From positions 744,001 to 808,000 of the forward strand of contig NZ_CP156795.1 of assembly GCF_039862785.1 (NCBI RefSeq): a stretch of DNA of 64,000 nt. The letters are read 5' to 3'. This stretch comes from Acinetobacter sp. ANC 7912. Lineage in GTDB: Bacteria > Pseudomonadota > Gammaproteobacteria > Pseudomonadales > Moraxellaceae. The translations under genes and the position numbers were made by a program. This document shows positions 1 to 12,008 of this stretch, one piece after another; position 1 is the first letter of the stretch; each line of letters starts with the position of its first letter. The notes under the pieces were generated by a model. The model did no database searches. It had not been told where the DNA came from and saw only the letters and a program-made list of their open reading frames with translations.

Positions 1-63
1 TTCAATTAGGCAAGTTGCTCGCAGATGACTATAATCGGAGCCGAATCTAGAAGAGGAAGCACT

Positions 64-2103
64 ATGTCACTCGCCAGTCAGTTAAATGACAAGCAACTTG
101 AAGCCATGAAATACACTCAAGGACCCTTGTTAGTACTTGCGGGGGCAGGTTCAGGTAAGACTTCCGTAATCACAAGAAAAATCGCTTATCTGGTCAAGCA
201 TTGTGGCATTCCGGCACACCGTATTACCGCCATGACCTTTACCAACAAAGCTGCACGTGAAATGAAAGAGCGTGTAACCAAACTGTTGTCACGTGAAGAA
301 GCGAAAGGTCTGTCAGTCTCGACCTTCCATACCTTTGGCTTAAATTTATTGCGTCTCGAGTTGAAACACACGCCCCTGAAAGCCAACTTCTCGATTCTGG
401 ATGCAGATGATTGCAAACGTATTCTGATGGACCTGATGCACCGTGATAACCTGTCCGGTGCAGAAAGTAAGGAACTCATTGCTAAAGCGATGAAGATGAT
501 TTCTGACTGGAAGAACGACTTGATTCCACCGGAACAAGCACATACCACTTGTGAAACGCCGGAAGATGTTCAGTTTGCGCATTTATATCAACTGTATGAA
601 CGTAACCTGCGTGCCTATAACGCTGTCGATTTTGATGACTTGATTGTGATGCCGACGCGGTTACTACAGGAAAATGCGGAAGTCCGTGATAAATGGCAGA
701 ATCGGGTACGTTATCTGCTGGTGGATGAATATCAGGATACCAACACCGCACAATATATTCTGGTGAAACTGCTAGTGGGCGTGATGGGGCAGTTCACAGC
801 AGTAGGGGATGATGACCAGTCGATTTATGCCTGGCGTGGGGCTAAGCCCGAAAATATGGCCTTGCTGCAACAGGACTTCCCAAACCTGAAAGTGATCAAG
901 CTGGAGCAGAACTATCGCTCCACTAGCCGGATTCTGAAAGCGGCCAATACAGTGATTGGCAATAACCCGCATATTTTCGATAAAAAACTCTGGTCGGATA
1001 AAGGCCATGGTGAAGTCATTCGGGTGATTACCTGCCGCAATGATGACGATGAAGCAGAACGTGTGGTCAAAGACCTGATCACACACAAGCTGATGAATGG
1101 TAAAAACTGGAAAGATTACGCGATATTGTATCGCGGGAATTTCCAGGCACGTATTCTGGAAACCCAGCTGCGTCAGATGCAGATTCCTTATAAGCTTTCT
1201 GGTGGGCAGTCCTTCTTCGCCCGTGCGGAAATCAAGGATATTATGAGTTATCTTCGCCTGATCATTAATCCGGAAGATGACAGTGCTTTTCTACGCATTA
1301 TCAACACACCGAAACGCGCGATTGGTCCGGTGACGCTGGAAAAATTGGGTTTGTTTGCCCAGGAAAATAATTTGTCACTGCTGGCTGCAGCAGGGGATCA
1401 GCGCCTGACCATGGCGATTCCGAAGAAAGCGACAACACAGTTGGCTGAGTTTGCTGACTTTATTAATATCTTTACCCGCAACCTGCTAGATGATGACGAG
1501 CCGGTGCCGATTATCCGCCAGATGATGGTGGAAGCCGGTTATATTGACTATATCAAGGAATCAGCAGCCACCCCGGCACAGGAAAAAACCAAGCTGGATA
1601 ATATTGAAGTGCTATATAGCAGTATCCAGAGTCTGATTAACCGTGCCGAAGATGTCGATGAAAAGAACATCGAAAGCGTGATTCGTAAGATGGTGTTGTT
1701 AGACATGCTGGAACAGCAGCAGGAAGAGGAAGATACAGACAAGGTCAACCTGCTGACTCTGCATGCGTCCAAAGGTCTGGAGTTCCCTTATGTATATCTG
1801 ATTGGGCTGGAAGAGGAAATTCTGCCGCATAAAAATTCGATTGCTGCCGATACTGTTGAGGAAGAACGCCGTCTGATGTATGTAGGCATTACCCGTGCCC
1901 GTCAAGGTTTAACCATTACTTTGGCCGAACAGCGTAAGGCGGGTGGTCAGATGAAACAGATGACCCCAAGCCGTTTCTTGGATGAGTTGCCAGAGGATGA
2001 ACTGGAATGGCTCGGCCGTAAGAAAAAGCTGGCTGGCAATATCGATCCAAAACAGCAAGCCCAACAATATCTAGAAAATTTACGCGCTTTAATTAAGCGT
2101 TAA
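64..2103 (+). CDS. rep: ATP-dependent DNA helicase Rep
   Basis: Superfamily 1A 3'-5' helicase that helps replication forks pass obstacles. All helicase motifs are present: Walker A GAGSGKT at residues 27-33, Walker B VDEYQDT at 220-226, GDDDQSIYAWRG (motif III), QNYRS (motif IV), LTLHASKGLEF (motif V) and YVGITRAR (motif VI, near residue 607). The 679-residue length fits Rep/UvrD. I chose ATG 64 because AGAGGAAG lies 7-8 bases upstream; an in-frame ATG at 25 would add 13 residues with no ribosome site. UvrD is the main alternative, but the length and the dut neighbour favour Rep. Confidence 0.93.
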   Translation: MSLASQLNDKQLEAMKYTQGPLLVLAGAGSGKTSVITRKIAYLVKHCGIPAHRITAMTFTNKAAREMKERVTKLLSREEAKGLSVSTFHTFGLNLLRLELKHTPLKANFSILDADDCKRILMDLMHRDNLSGAESKELIAKAMKMISDWKNDLIPPEQAHTTCETPEDVQFAHLYQLYERNLRAYNAVDFDDLIVMPTRLLQENAEVRDKWQNRVRYLLVDEYQDTNTAQYILVKLLVGVMGQFTAVGDDDQSIYAWRGAKPENMALLQQDFPNLKVIKLEQNYRSTSRILKAANTVIGNNPHIFDKKLWSDKGHGEVIRVITCRNDDDEAERVVKDLITHKLMNGKNWKDYAILYRGNFQARILETQLRQMQIPYKLSGGQSFFARAEIKDIMSYLRLIINPEDDSAFLRIINTPKRAIGPVTLEKLGLFAQENNLSLLAAAGDQRLTMAIPKKATTQLAEFADFINIFTRNLLDDDEPVPIIRQMMVEAGYIDYIKESAATPAQEKTKLDNIEVLYSSIQSLINRAEDVDEKNIESVIRKMVLLDMLEQQQEEEDTDKVNLLTLHASKGLEFPYVYLIGLEEEILPHKNSIAADTVEEERRLMYVGITRARQGLTITLAEQRKAGGQMKQMTPSRFLDELPEDELEWLGRKKKLAGNIDPKQQAQQYLENLRALIKR

Positions 2104-2149
2104 GATTTAAGCAATTTCTAAATCAATATTTTTCAATAGGAAAGAAATA

Positions 2150-2602
2150 ATGAAAGTACAGGTGAAAGTCCTTGACTCACGCCTTGGCAATGAATGGCCA
2201 ATGCCAACTTATGCAACAACTGGCTCTGCAGGACTGGACCTGCGTGCATGTGTAGATGAAACCATCGTGATCGAACCAGGTCAAACTGTATTGGTCAAAA
2301 CTGGTTTAGCCATTTATATCGAAGATCCTAACTTTGCGGGACTGATTCTGCCACGTTCAGGTTTAGGTCATAAACATGGGATCGTGCTAGGTAACCTAGT
2401 CGGTCTGATCGATTCAGATTATCAGGGTGAGCTGATGGTATCGGTATGGAACCGTAGTCAAACTGCGTTTAGCCTGGAACCGGGCGAACGTCTGGCACAA
2501 TATGTATTAGTCCCTGTGGTTCAGGCACAATTTGATATTGTGAATGAATTTGAAGCCACTGAACGTGGTGCAGGTGGCTTTGGTCATACTGGCAAAAACT
2601 AA
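2150..2602 (+). CDS. dut: Deoxyuridine 5'-triphosphate nucleotidohydrolase (dUTPase)
   Basis: Hydrolyses dUTP to dUMP and pyrophosphate, keeping uracil out of DNA and supplying dUMP for thymidylate synthesis. The 150-residue length is typical of the homotrimeric family. The five conserved motifs are visible in order: [36 protein letters not shown] and the C-terminal [11 protein letters not shown], which closes over the active site. AGGAAAG precedes the ATG by about 6 bases. It follows rep by 46 bases in the same direction, and a strong hairpin terminator follows. Confidence 0.97.
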   Translation: MKVQVKVLDSRLGNEWPMPTYATTGSAGLDLRACVDETIVIEPGQTVLVKTGLAIYIEDPNFAGLILPRSGLGHKHGIVLGNLVGLIDSDYQGELMVSVWNRSQTAFSLEPGERLAQYVLVPVVQAQFDIVNEFEATERGAGGFGHTGKN

Positions 2603-2607
2603 TTTAG

Positions 2608-2643
2608 AAAAAAGCCTACATTCAATTAAATGTGGGCTTTTTT
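2608..2643 (+). terminator. Rho-independent terminator after dut
   Basis: AAAAAGCC-TACATT pairs with AATGTG-GGCTTTTT around a short AT loop and is followed by a T tract. Confidence 0.85.
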
Positions 2644-2849
2644 AATCTTTGATAAAATTATAATTGTCGAGTATTTGGCTACTATTTATCCATTTGATAA
2701 ATTTTCTTACATTGATTATTTTCTGAAAATCGGCTAAAAGTAGCTTGTTTTTTAGAACAAGAATAACAAGTTTCATATCGTGGTGAACCCACCCGATTTT
2801 TGAGCTTATTTTCTCCTATCCAGCAGTGAAATTATCGTCTATGGGATTC

Positions 2850-5178
<2,329 letters not shown>

Positions 5179-5190
5179 TTTGGCGTGAAT

Positions 5191-5222
5191 AAAAAAGAGT
5201 CTCTTTTGAGGCTCTTTTTGTT
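5191..5222 (+). terminator. Rho-independent terminator after argB
   Basis: AAAAAGAG-CTC pairs with GAG-CTCTTTTT around TTTT and ends in a T run. Confidence 0.85.
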
Positions 5223-5445
5223 TTAGTACTATCCTAAAAATATTTAATCTAAATCAGATGAGTTGAAAATGTGAGAATAAAAAGTAGAGCGAATGTAAGC
5301 TAAAAATTTATTTTTTTAATAAATATGCATAAAATTAACTTTTTTAGCACTTTTGCTGCAAAGCCTTGCAGCAATCCAGATTTGAAAAGCCACCAGGGCT
5401 GATGCAGAATAACTGTATGAATTACCCAAGAATAGAATTGAGACT

Positions 5446-6294
5446 ATGTGCCAGCTGTTAGGAATGAATTGTGCTACACCGACCGATATTACCTTTTCAT
5501 TTCGGGGCTTTTCGCAGCGTGCAGGAATCACCTCAGATCATTCTGATGGCTTTGGTATCGCCTTTTTTGAAGATAAAGCTTGCCGTTTGTTTGTGGATAA
5601 TCAGTCGGCAGTCGAGTCACCGATTGCCGAACTGATCCGAAACTATCCGATCAAATCCCGTAATGTGATTGCGCATATCCGCAAGGCAACACAGGGCAAA
5701 ATCAATCTGGAAAATTCCCATCCGTTTAGCCGTGAACTGTGGGGACGTCAGTGGATTTTCGCACATAATGGCGATTTGCATGGTTTCTTTCCGGAATTAT
5801 CTGGTCGTTTTACTCCGGTCGGTAATACGGATAGTGAACGTGCTTTCTGTTATCTGCTCGATCAGCTGGTGAAACGTTTTGGTTACGATGAACCTAAATT
5901 GGATCAGGTATTTGATCTGCTAGTTGAGATTTCTCCAGGCATTGCCGAACATGGTACCTTTAATTTCTGTTTGTCCAATGGTCAGGCCTTATTCACTTAT
6001 GCGACGACCAAACTGCATTGGCTCGTGCGTGAATATCCATTTAAGCCCGCCCAGCTGATTGATATTGATGTGGAAGTGGATTTTAGTCAGGTAACCACAC
6101 CGGAAGATCGTGTCGCCGTCATTACTACTGAACCATTGACCCAGAATGAAGTCTGGACGCCATTTCAGCCGGGTGAAATGATCTTATTCCGAGATGGTAA
6201 TAATATCCGTTCCCAACTTACTCGTGTTGAACGTCTGGAACGTGAACGATTGGATCCTTCCTTAAAGCGGGTCACTCGAGCAGATCAATATTAA
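5446..6294 (+). CDS. yafJ: Class II glutamine amidotransferase, YafJ family
   Basis: N-terminal-nucleophile (Gn-AT II) glutaminase-like protein. The initiator methionine is followed directly by Cys2 (MCQLLG), the expected nucleophile after methionine removal. Typical family blocks are present: HSDGFGIAFFE, AHIRKATQG, NSHPF and FAHNGDL. It stands alone, with no fused synthetase domain and no amide acceptor encoded nearby. The true ammonia acceptor of this family is not known to me, so the physiological role is left open. Length 282 is slightly longer than E. coli YafJ. Confidence 0.88.
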   Translation: MCQLLGMNCATPTDITFSFRGFSQRAGITSDHSDGFGIAFFEDKACRLFVDNQSAVESPIAELIRNYPIKSRNVIAHIRKATQGKINLENSHPFSRELWGRQWIFAHNGDLHGFFPELSGRFTPVGNTDSERAFCYLLDQLVKRFGYDEPKLDQVFDLLVEISPGIAEHGTFNFCLSNGQALFTYATTKLHWLVREYPFKPAQLIDIDVEVDFSQVTTPEDRVAVITTEPLTQNEVWTPFQPGEMILFRDGNNIRSQLTRVERLERERLDPSLKRVTRADQY

Positions 6295-6567
6295 AAATAT
6301 CAGCTGGCGGAATAAAAAATCCGCCATTTTTTAATTTTAAATTAAAGTAAAAATCACGATTAAATAAGCGCTTATTTTTATCACTGGTTAATAAATATCT
6401 TATTCTTTTACTCGGGTTTGTTTTGTTTTAACTAAATTTAACAATAACTTACTATTCAAATACTGACTTTGATATGAAAACCGACTAATTCACTTCATTT
6501 TTATTTTAATCAATAACATATATGCTCATTTCATGTGATAAGTCTTTAATATTGATAGGTGGTCGTA

Positions 6568-7023
6568 ATGAAGATGAAGTGGATTCCAGACTATAACACT
6601 GGTATCGATGTGATTGACGATCAGCACAAACGAATTCTCGATTACATCAATGAAATTGATGAAATTGATGAATCTACTGATCGTGCTCGAATCAAACAGA
6701 TCCTGGAAAACATCATTGACTATACCCAGTCTCATTTCACCTTTGAAGAATCTCTACAGGAAGAGGCGGGCTATAAATATCGCGTACCACACAAACGTGT
6801 ACACGACCTGTTTATCAAGAAAATTGAATCTTATCGTGACCGCTTTGAGATGGGGCATTCCATTGAAGCGGAACTGCATGAAGTGTTATCAAAATGGCTG
6901 ATCAACCATATCCAGCACGATGATGCGGATTATGTGGGTGCAGTGAAGGAAAACATGATTGGTCTGATCAAGGAAAAAGAAAAGAAAAAAGGCAAGAACT
7001 GGTTCGCCCGTTTCTTCTCATGA
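6568..7023 (+). CDS. Bacteriohemerythrin (hemerythrin-domain protein)
   Basis: Single-domain non-heme di-iron oxygen-binding protein of 151 residues. The full ligand set is visible: His20, His56, Glu60 (HFTFE), His75 and His79 (HKRVH), His114 and Asp119 (HIQHDD). Such proteins bind O2 or sense it, or buffer iron. The C-terminus is strongly basic (KEKEKKKGKNW). ATG 6568 has AGGTGG upstream; a GTG at 6559 is also in frame. It is monocistronic, with an AT-rich leader of about 270 bases in which I see no other gene. Confidence 0.9.
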   Translation: MKMKWIPDYNTGIDVIDDQHKRILDYINEIDEIDESTDRARIKQILENIIDYTQSHFTFEESLQEEAGYKYRVPHKRVHDLFIKKIESYRDRFEMGHSIEAELHEVLSKWLINHIQHDDADYVGAVKENMIGLIKEKEKKKGKNWFARFFS

Positions 7024-7072
7024 GCCGATTATTCCTGATAACAAAAAATAAAGTCTAACGATCTTTTTTGCG

Positions 7073-7105
7073 CAGCAAATCATCTTCGGATGGTTTGCTT
7101 TTTGT
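7073..7105 (+). terminator. Rho-independent terminator after the hemerythrin gene
   Basis: AGCAAATCATC pairs with GGATGGTTTGCT (some G-U pairs) around a TTC loop, followed by TTTTTG. Confidence 0.7.
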
Positions 7106-7163
7106 TTTTGATTTTCACTGCCATGCAAGGCAAAATAGCGCTAGATTTTTATAGGAATGCATC

Positions 7164-8243
7164 ATGCAGGACAATGCTATGTTGAAATGGTTATCGCCGC
7201 TGATGGCTTTTTGCTTATCCTTTCTTATTATTGCGACGCTCGCACCAATAACCGGGATTCAGATTGACCGTCAGCTTGATTTCTGGCTGTTGTGGTTAGC
7301 GACCATGCTGATTCTGGCTCTTCCGGTTTGCTATTTGGAAATTGCGCTGGCGAAACGCTCCAAAACTACAGCACTCCAAGCATTGTCCAGCCTGACCCGC
7401 GAAGCGGATAGCTCACAGCGCTGGCGCTTGGTTGGCTGGTTGGCGGTGGTATTTATTCCATTCCTGTCGGGTGCCATGCTGAATCATGCGTCCAATGTGA
7501 TTGCGGTGGCTGATATTAAGATTCAGCAACCGGTAATTTTTGCAGTCCTCGCCATTGCTGCTTTGGCGCTGTCTTTAGTGCCGCGTTTAATACTCGTTGG
7601 TATTACTACAGTAGGTGTATTGGCTTCTTTAATCTTAGCCAATGTTATGGGAACTCAACTGCCAGCATGGCAAGTGACACCTGTACAATTTGTCGAATGG
7701 GGAAATGCTACTGTATTGGCACTTGTCGCAAGTGGTTTAGGGATGGGCTTGTACTGGCAATCTAGTTTAGCTGCAGTAAATCAGCAGGACGTTGCTACGA
7801 AAACTGCTTTGCCAATTTGGATCGCCCAGCTGCTGGCCGTGATTGCTTTCGGTTTCTTTGCTGTGAAAGCCGAAATGCCGGCATTTGCATTGATTGCAGC
7901 AATTGTGGCGGCCGCTGCGTTAATGCTGCAAATGGCACGTGAACAGCTACAACAACGTCAGATGAATGTCATCATTCAATGGGCCGTGGTGGTGGTTGCG
8001 ACATTAATCTGGTTAATTCCAAATATTTCACCAATCTTTAACAATCTGCTGATTTTATGGGGTTTGGTGATCAGCCTGATTTACGCACTGTTTGCCGGCT
8101 GGATCATGAAAATTAGTCATTTGCGTAAATCGATGAACTTTAGTTCAGAAGCTTTCTATAACATCTGGCGTATCGCGGTGCGTATTGTATTGCCAGTAGC
8201 AATCATCACAGCAATTATTGCAGTATTAGGGCAGTGGTTCTGA
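7164..8243 (+). CDS. Multi-pass membrane protein resembling Na+-dependent (NSS/SNF) transporters
   Basis: A 359-residue, very hydrophobic protein with about ten likely membrane segments. The second segment, ALPVCYLEIALAKRS, resembles transmembrane helix 2 of the neurotransmitter:sodium symporter family, but the protein is shorter than LeuT-type members (about 450-510 residues) and I cannot trace their other sodium-site motifs. AGGAA lies six bases before ATG 7164. Its stop overlaps the rnfH start by one base (TGATG), so the two are translationally coupled. Substrate unknown; the NSS assignment is tentative. Confidence 0.6.
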   Translation: MQDNAMLKWLSPLMAFCLSFLIIATLAPITGIQIDRQLDFWLLWLATMLILALPVCYLEIALAKRSKTTALQALSSLTREADSSQRWRLVGWLAVVFIPFLSGAMLNHASNVIAVADIKIQQPVIFAVLAIAALALSLVPRLILVGITTVGVLASLILANVMGTQLPAWQVTPVQFVEWGNATVLALVASGLGMGLYWQSSLAAVNQQDVATKTALPIWIAQLLAVIAFGFFAVKAEMPAFALIAAIVAAAALMLQMAREQLQQRQMNVIIQWAVVVVATLIWLIPNISPIFNNLLILWGLVISLIYALFAGWIMKISHLRKSMNFSSEAFYNIWRIAVRIVLPVAIITAIIAVLGQWF

Positions 8244-8569
8244 TGAGTCAGGCAGTGATGGTTTGGGTGGCGTATGCTGCCCCTGAACAACAATTTCATA
8301 TTGCCGTGCCTTTTCAAGCTGGCATGACCGCACTGGACGCGATTGCAGCGAGTGGTATCCGTGAACAGGTGGAATTACCTGAGCCGCTAAATTTGGGTAT
8401 TTTCGGCGTTAAACTACAGGATCATCAGAAGCCATTGGAAGCGGGGGATCGTGTAGAAATCTACCGGCCACTGACGATTAATCCGAAAGATATCCGCCGT
8501 AAACGTGCAGCAGAAAATCCGGTTGGTCGTTATATCAAGGGCAACCGTGCCAAATTATGGAAATCTTAA
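8243..8569 (+). CDS. rnfH: RnfH family ubiquitin-like protein
   Basis: Small protein of 108 residues with the beta-grasp pattern of the RnfH (UPF0125) family: VWVAYAAPEQQFHIAV, GMTALDAIAASGI, LGIFGVKLQDHQKPLEAGDRVEIYRPL. The DRVEIYRPL block near the C-terminus is diagnostic. The start is set by the TGATG overlap with the preceding membrane-protein gene. RnfH is often encoded beside bamE, and bamE lies immediately downstream on the other strand. Its biochemical role is not established. Confidence 0.88.
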   Translation: MSQAVMVWVAYAAPEQQFHIAVPFQAGMTALDAIAASGIREQVELPEPLNLGIFGVKLQDHQKPLEAGDRVEIYRPLTINPKDIRRKRAAENPVGRYIKGNRAKLWKS

Positions 8570-8636
8570 AAAATCGCAAATCCATTTGAATAGCGACAAA
8601 ATGCTGGTTATTTGATAAACCTATGCTATTTATTAG

Positions 8637-8667
8637 AAAAACCCCTAGTCACTTAGGGGTTTTTTTA
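8637..8667. terminator. Bidirectional terminator between rnfH and bamE
   Basis: ACCCCTA/TAGGGGT stem with a six-base loop, flanked by an A run and a T run, between two converging genes. It can serve both strands. Confidence 0.85.
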
Positions 8668-8678
8668 TGGAAAAGCGA

Positions 8679-9077
8679 TTATAGTGGGGGCGCTGTAAGA
8701 ATCGCTTCTTTTGAGCCTGGTAGGCCAGGTTGTGATTCAGGGATGGTTTCTAACCCTTCAATGCGTTCTACGATACCGTTTGGAGTGAAGTAAATTTTCA
8801 GGTGTTGACCACGTGCAGCAGGGATGTTGGCTTTTTTAGCATAGGTTCCTGGGGTATAATTGTAAATGTAGTCCCAGCGTAAAGGATTAAGCGGATCAGT
8901 TACCGTTGGGCTACCGAGCAGGAAACGGACTTGCTGGTGACTCATACCTACCTGGATTTTTGAGGCTTGTGCTTGAGTTAAAGGTGTTCCTTGAGGAATA
9001 TCAACTTTGTACACACCTAATGTCGAACAGCCGACAAGCAATGAAGTGACGAATAACGTCAGCATGATTTTTTGCAT
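8679..9077 (-). CDS. bamE: Outer membrane protein assembly factor BamE (SmpA/OmlA lipoprotein)
   Basis: Lipoprotein of the BAM complex that inserts beta-barrel proteins into the outer membrane. The N-terminus is a lipoprotein signal peptide with lipobox LLVGC (lipidated Cys17). The mature domain has the SmpA/OmlA pattern: KIQVGMSHQQVRFLLGSP, then PLRWDYIYNY. Length 132 is normal. It is divergent from fur with about 110 bases between them and converges with rnfH. Confidence 0.95.
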   Translation of the reverse strand: MQKIMLTLFVTSLLVGCSTLGVYKVDIPQGTPLTQAQASKIQVGMSHQQVRFLLGSPTVTDPLNPLRWDYIYNYTPGTYAKKANIPAARGQHLKIYFTPNGIVERIEGLETIPESQPGLPGSKEAILTAPPL

Positions 9078-9189
9078 TTTGCTACACTATCCCAAATTAA
9101 TTATGATGCATTTGATCCAGGGATAGATCATACTGCATCTAAACTTTGTTGCATATTCCAACTTTAATTTTGTTGAGAGACCTTTGTAC

Positions 9190-9627
9190 ATGCCTATTTC
9201 AAATCAAGATTTACGTAAAGCTGGACTAAAAGTTACATTGCCGCGAATTAAAATATTAGAACTATTAGAAAACTCACGCCAGCACCACCTGAGTGCCGAA
9301 GATATTTATAAGACTTTACTCGATCAAGGCGAAGATGTGGGTCTCGCGACTGTATATCGTGTGTTAACACAGTTTGAAGCAGCAGGCATTATTCAGCGCC
9401 ACCATTTTGAAAATAACTATTCAGTCTTTGAAATCATGCAGGAAGATCACCATGATCACCTGGTATGTCAGAATTGCAATAAAGTGGTTGAATTTACCAA
9501 TGATGTAATTGAGCATGAACAGCACGAAGTGGCAAAAAAATTTGGCTTTGAGCTGACTGGTCACTCATTGAACCTTTATGGTTACTGTGATGCACCTGAA
9601 TGCCAAGAAGCCTATCGCAAGAAATGA
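9190..9627 (+). CDS. fur: Ferric uptake regulator Fur
   Basis: Iron-responsive transcriptional repressor. Winged-helix N-terminus (GLKVTLPRIKILELLE, then GLATVYRVLTQFEAAGI) and metal-binding C-terminus with HHDHLVCQNCNKVVEF and a second cysteine pair in YGYCDAPEC. It has 145 residues from ATG 9190; a TTG six bases earlier is a less likely start. Divergent from bamE, an arrangement common in gamma-proteobacteria. A strong terminator follows. Confidence 0.97.
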   Translation: MPISNQDLRKAGLKVTLPRIKILELLENSRQHHLSAEDIYKTLLDQGEDVGLATVYRVLTQFEAAGIIQRHHFENNYSVFEIMQEDHHDHLVCQNCNKVVEFTNDVIEHEQHEVAKKFGFELTGHSLNLYGYCDAPECQEAYRKK

Positions 9628-9643
9628 TTTCAGGCATGTCGTT

Positions 9644-9677
9644 AAAAAAACAGGCTTCATTTGAAGCCTGTTTTTTA
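9644..9677 (+). terminator. Rho-independent terminator after fur
   Basis: AACAGGCTTCA pairs with TGAAGCCTGTT, followed by a T run. The A run on the other side may also stop pilU transcription from the opposite strand. Confidence 0.88.
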
Positions 9678-9693
9678 TTGCATAGAAAATAAT

Positions 9694-10815
9694 TTAAGAC
9701 TGGCCATCAAATGTGATGTTGCTATGTGAATTCATCAGATGGGCACCGCCTTCCTCAGAAAGCTTGATTTGCAGACGCAAGTCATTTGGTGAGTCGGCAT
9801 GTTTCAGTGCATCTTTATAGCTGATCTGTTTGGCCTTATACAGGTCATACAATGCCTGGTCGAAAGTCTGCATACCGAGTTCACGTGAACGCTTCATCAA
9901 ATCCTTGATCTCATGTACATCACCTTTACGGATCAGATCTGAAACCAGTGGCGAGTTGATCAGAATTTCAATTGCTGCACGTCGGCCGGTACCATCAATG
10001 GTAGGAATCAGCTGTTGGGCCACCATGGCACGTAAGTTCAGGGACAAGTCCATAAACAGCTGGCTATGACGATCCGCTTCAAAGAAGTGAATGATCCGGT
10101 CAATCGCCTGGTTGGCGTTATTGGCGTGCAGGGTAGCAAACACCAGGTGACCGGTTTCTGCAAAGGCAATGGCATAGTCCATGGTCTCGCGGGAACGGAT
10201 CTCACCGATCAGGATCACATCGGGTGCCTGACGCAGGGTGTTTTTCAGCGCAACTTCGAAAGAATCGGTATCGATGCCGACCTCACGCTGGGTAATGATA
10301 CAGCCCTTATGCTGGTGCACGAATTCGATCGGGTCTTCAATGGTAATGATGTGGCCTTTGGAATTTTCATTCCGGTAGCCAATCATCGAAGCCAATGAGG
10401 TTGATTTACCAGTACCGGTTGCCCCTACGAAAATGATAATCCCGCGCTTGGTCATTGCCAGTTCTTTTAGAATCGGCGGTAACTTCAGATCATCCATGGT
10501 CGGAATCACGGTTTCAATCCGACGCAACACCATACCTGGCTGGTCACGCTGCTGGAAAGCACTGACACGGAAACGTGCCGATTTGCTGGCATTGGTAATG
10601 GCAAAGTTACATTCACGGGTTTCAGCAAATTCCTTGCGCTGCTTTTCCGACATGATCGAATGCAGAATCTGGCCTACTGCAGAACCCGGCAGTTTGACGT
10701 TGCCAATCGGCACAATCGTGCCATTTACTTTAATGGAAGGCTCAACATCGGCGGTAATAAACAGATCCGATGCCTTTTGTGCCACCATGTAATCAAGTAA
10801 ACCGTTAAAATCCAT
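9694..10815 (-). CDS. pilU: Type IV pilus retraction ATPase PilU
   Basis: Accessory retraction motor of the type IV pilus, acting with PilT at the cytoplasmic base. PilT/GspE fold with an N-terminal PAS-like region, Walker A GATGTGKS, the Asp box ITIEDPIEF, Walker B ILIGEIRSRE and the His box TGHLVFATLHANN. The C-terminus is longer than that of PilT, as usual for PilU. On the coding strand GGGGAT precedes the ATG at 10815; a TTG four codons earlier is less likely. It lies 32 bases downstream of pilT. Confidence 0.95.
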   Translation of the reverse strand: MDFNGLLDYMVAQKASDLFITADVEPSIKVNGTIVPIGNVKLPGSAVGQILHSIMSEKQRKEFAETRECNFAITNASKSARFRVSAFQQRDQPGMVLRRIETVIPTMDDLKLPPILKELAMTKRGIIIFVGATGTGKSTSLASMIGYRNENSKGHIITIEDPIEFVHQHKGCIITQREVGIDTDSFEVALKNTLRQAPDVILIGEIRSRETMDYAIAFAETGHLVFATLHANNANQAIDRIIHFFEADRHSQLFMDLSLNLRAMVAQQLIPTIDGTGRRAAIEILINSPLVSDLIRKGDVHEIKDLMKRSRELGMQTFDQALYDLYKAKQISYKDALKHADSPNDLRLQIKLSEEGGAHLMNSHSNITFDGQS

Positions 10816-10847
10816 GTAAATCCCCAAGAAAATGAAGGCTTATATTT

Positions 10848-11885
10848 TTATAGGAAGCTTTCAGGCTGTTTCGCTGCAGTACGTGCCACTTGAGGACTGA
10901 TAATACCTTTGGACACCAGCGTTTTCAGGCTTTGATCCAGCGTGGTCATGCCGTAGTTGGCACCGGTCTGGATTGCAGAGTACATCTGTGCAACCTTGTT
11001 TTCACGGATCAGGTTACGGATCGCAGGAATACCGATCATGATTTCATGTGCTGCCACACGGCCACCGCCGTTTTTCTTGAGCAGGGTTTGCGAAATTACG
11101 GCTTGCAGTGATTCTGACAGCATGGCACGGACCATGTCTTTTTCTTCAGCAGGGAAGACGTCGATCACACGGTCGATGGTTTTTGCTGCTGAGGTGGTGT
11201 GCAGGGTACCAAATACAAGGTGACCTGTTTCCGCTGCAGTCAGTGCCAGACGGATGGTTTCTAGGTCACGCATCTCACCCACCAGGATAATATCGGGGTC
11301 TTCACGCAGTGCCGAACGCAGCGCTTCGTTGAAGCCATGCGTATCACGGTGCACTTCACGCTGGTTGATCAGACACTTCTTGGATTGGTGCACAAATTCG
11401 ATCGGGTCTTCGACGGTCAGGATGTGGTCATAACGTGTATCGTTAATGTAATCCAGCATCGCAGCCAATGTGGTTGATTTACCAGAACCGGTAGGACCTG
11501 TTACGAGTACCAGTCCACGAGGATATTCGCAGATATCTTTAAAAATCTGGCCCATACCAAGATCTTCAATTGTTAAAACTTTTGATGGAATGGTACGGAA
11601 TACCGCGCCTGCACCGCGGTTCTGGTTAAATGCGTTCACACGGAAGCGCGCAACCCCAGGAACTTCAAAGGAAAAGTCAGTTTCTAGGTTTTCTTCATAG
11701 TCACGGCGCTGTTTATCGTTCATGATGTCATAAACCAGCTTGTGAACCTCTTTGTGTTCTAAAGCAGGCAGGTTGATACGACGTACTTCACCATCCACAC
11801 GAATCAGTGGTGGCATCCCCGCAGACAAGTGTAAATCCGACGCGCCATTCTTAGCAGAAAACGCCAGTAATTCTGTAATGTCCAT
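10848..11885 (-). CDS. pilT: Type IV pilus twitching motility ATPase PilT
   Basis: Hexameric ATPase that depolymerises pilin, driving twitching and DNA uptake. It has 345 residues with Walker A GPTGSGKST, Asp box LTVEDPIEFVHQ, Walker B IILVGEMRD, His box TGHLVFGTLHT and the AIRNLIRE element in the C-terminal domain that is typical of PilT. First gene of a pilT-pilU pair. The promoter should lie in the roughly 120 bases shared with the divergent yggS gene. Confidence 0.97.
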   Translation of the reverse strand: MDITELLAFSAKNGASDLHLSAGMPPLIRVDGEVRRINLPALEHKEVHKLVYDIMNDKQRRDYEENLETDFSFEVPGVARFRVNAFNQNRGAGAVFRTIPSKVLTIEDLGMGQIFKDICEYPRGLVLVTGPTGSGKSTTLAAMLDYINDTRYDHILTVEDPIEFVHQSKKCLINQREVHRDTHGFNEALRSALREDPDIILVGEMRDLETIRLALTAAETGHLVFGTLHTTSAAKTIDRVIDVFPAEEKDMVRAMLSESLQAVISQTLLKKNGGGRVAAHEIMIGIPAIRNLIRENKVAQMYSAIQTGANYGMTTLDQSLKTLVSKGIISPQVARTAAKQPESFL

Positions 11886-12008
11886 AAAGTCCCCAGAGTC
11901 ATTAAAATGTTATTTATTTTGGTAGAATAATAAGGCTTTCCCACAGCTTAACCAACACTTTGTTAGTGAGCAAGCGGAAAAATTTTGAATGAAATGAGAA
12001 CTCCGTCA

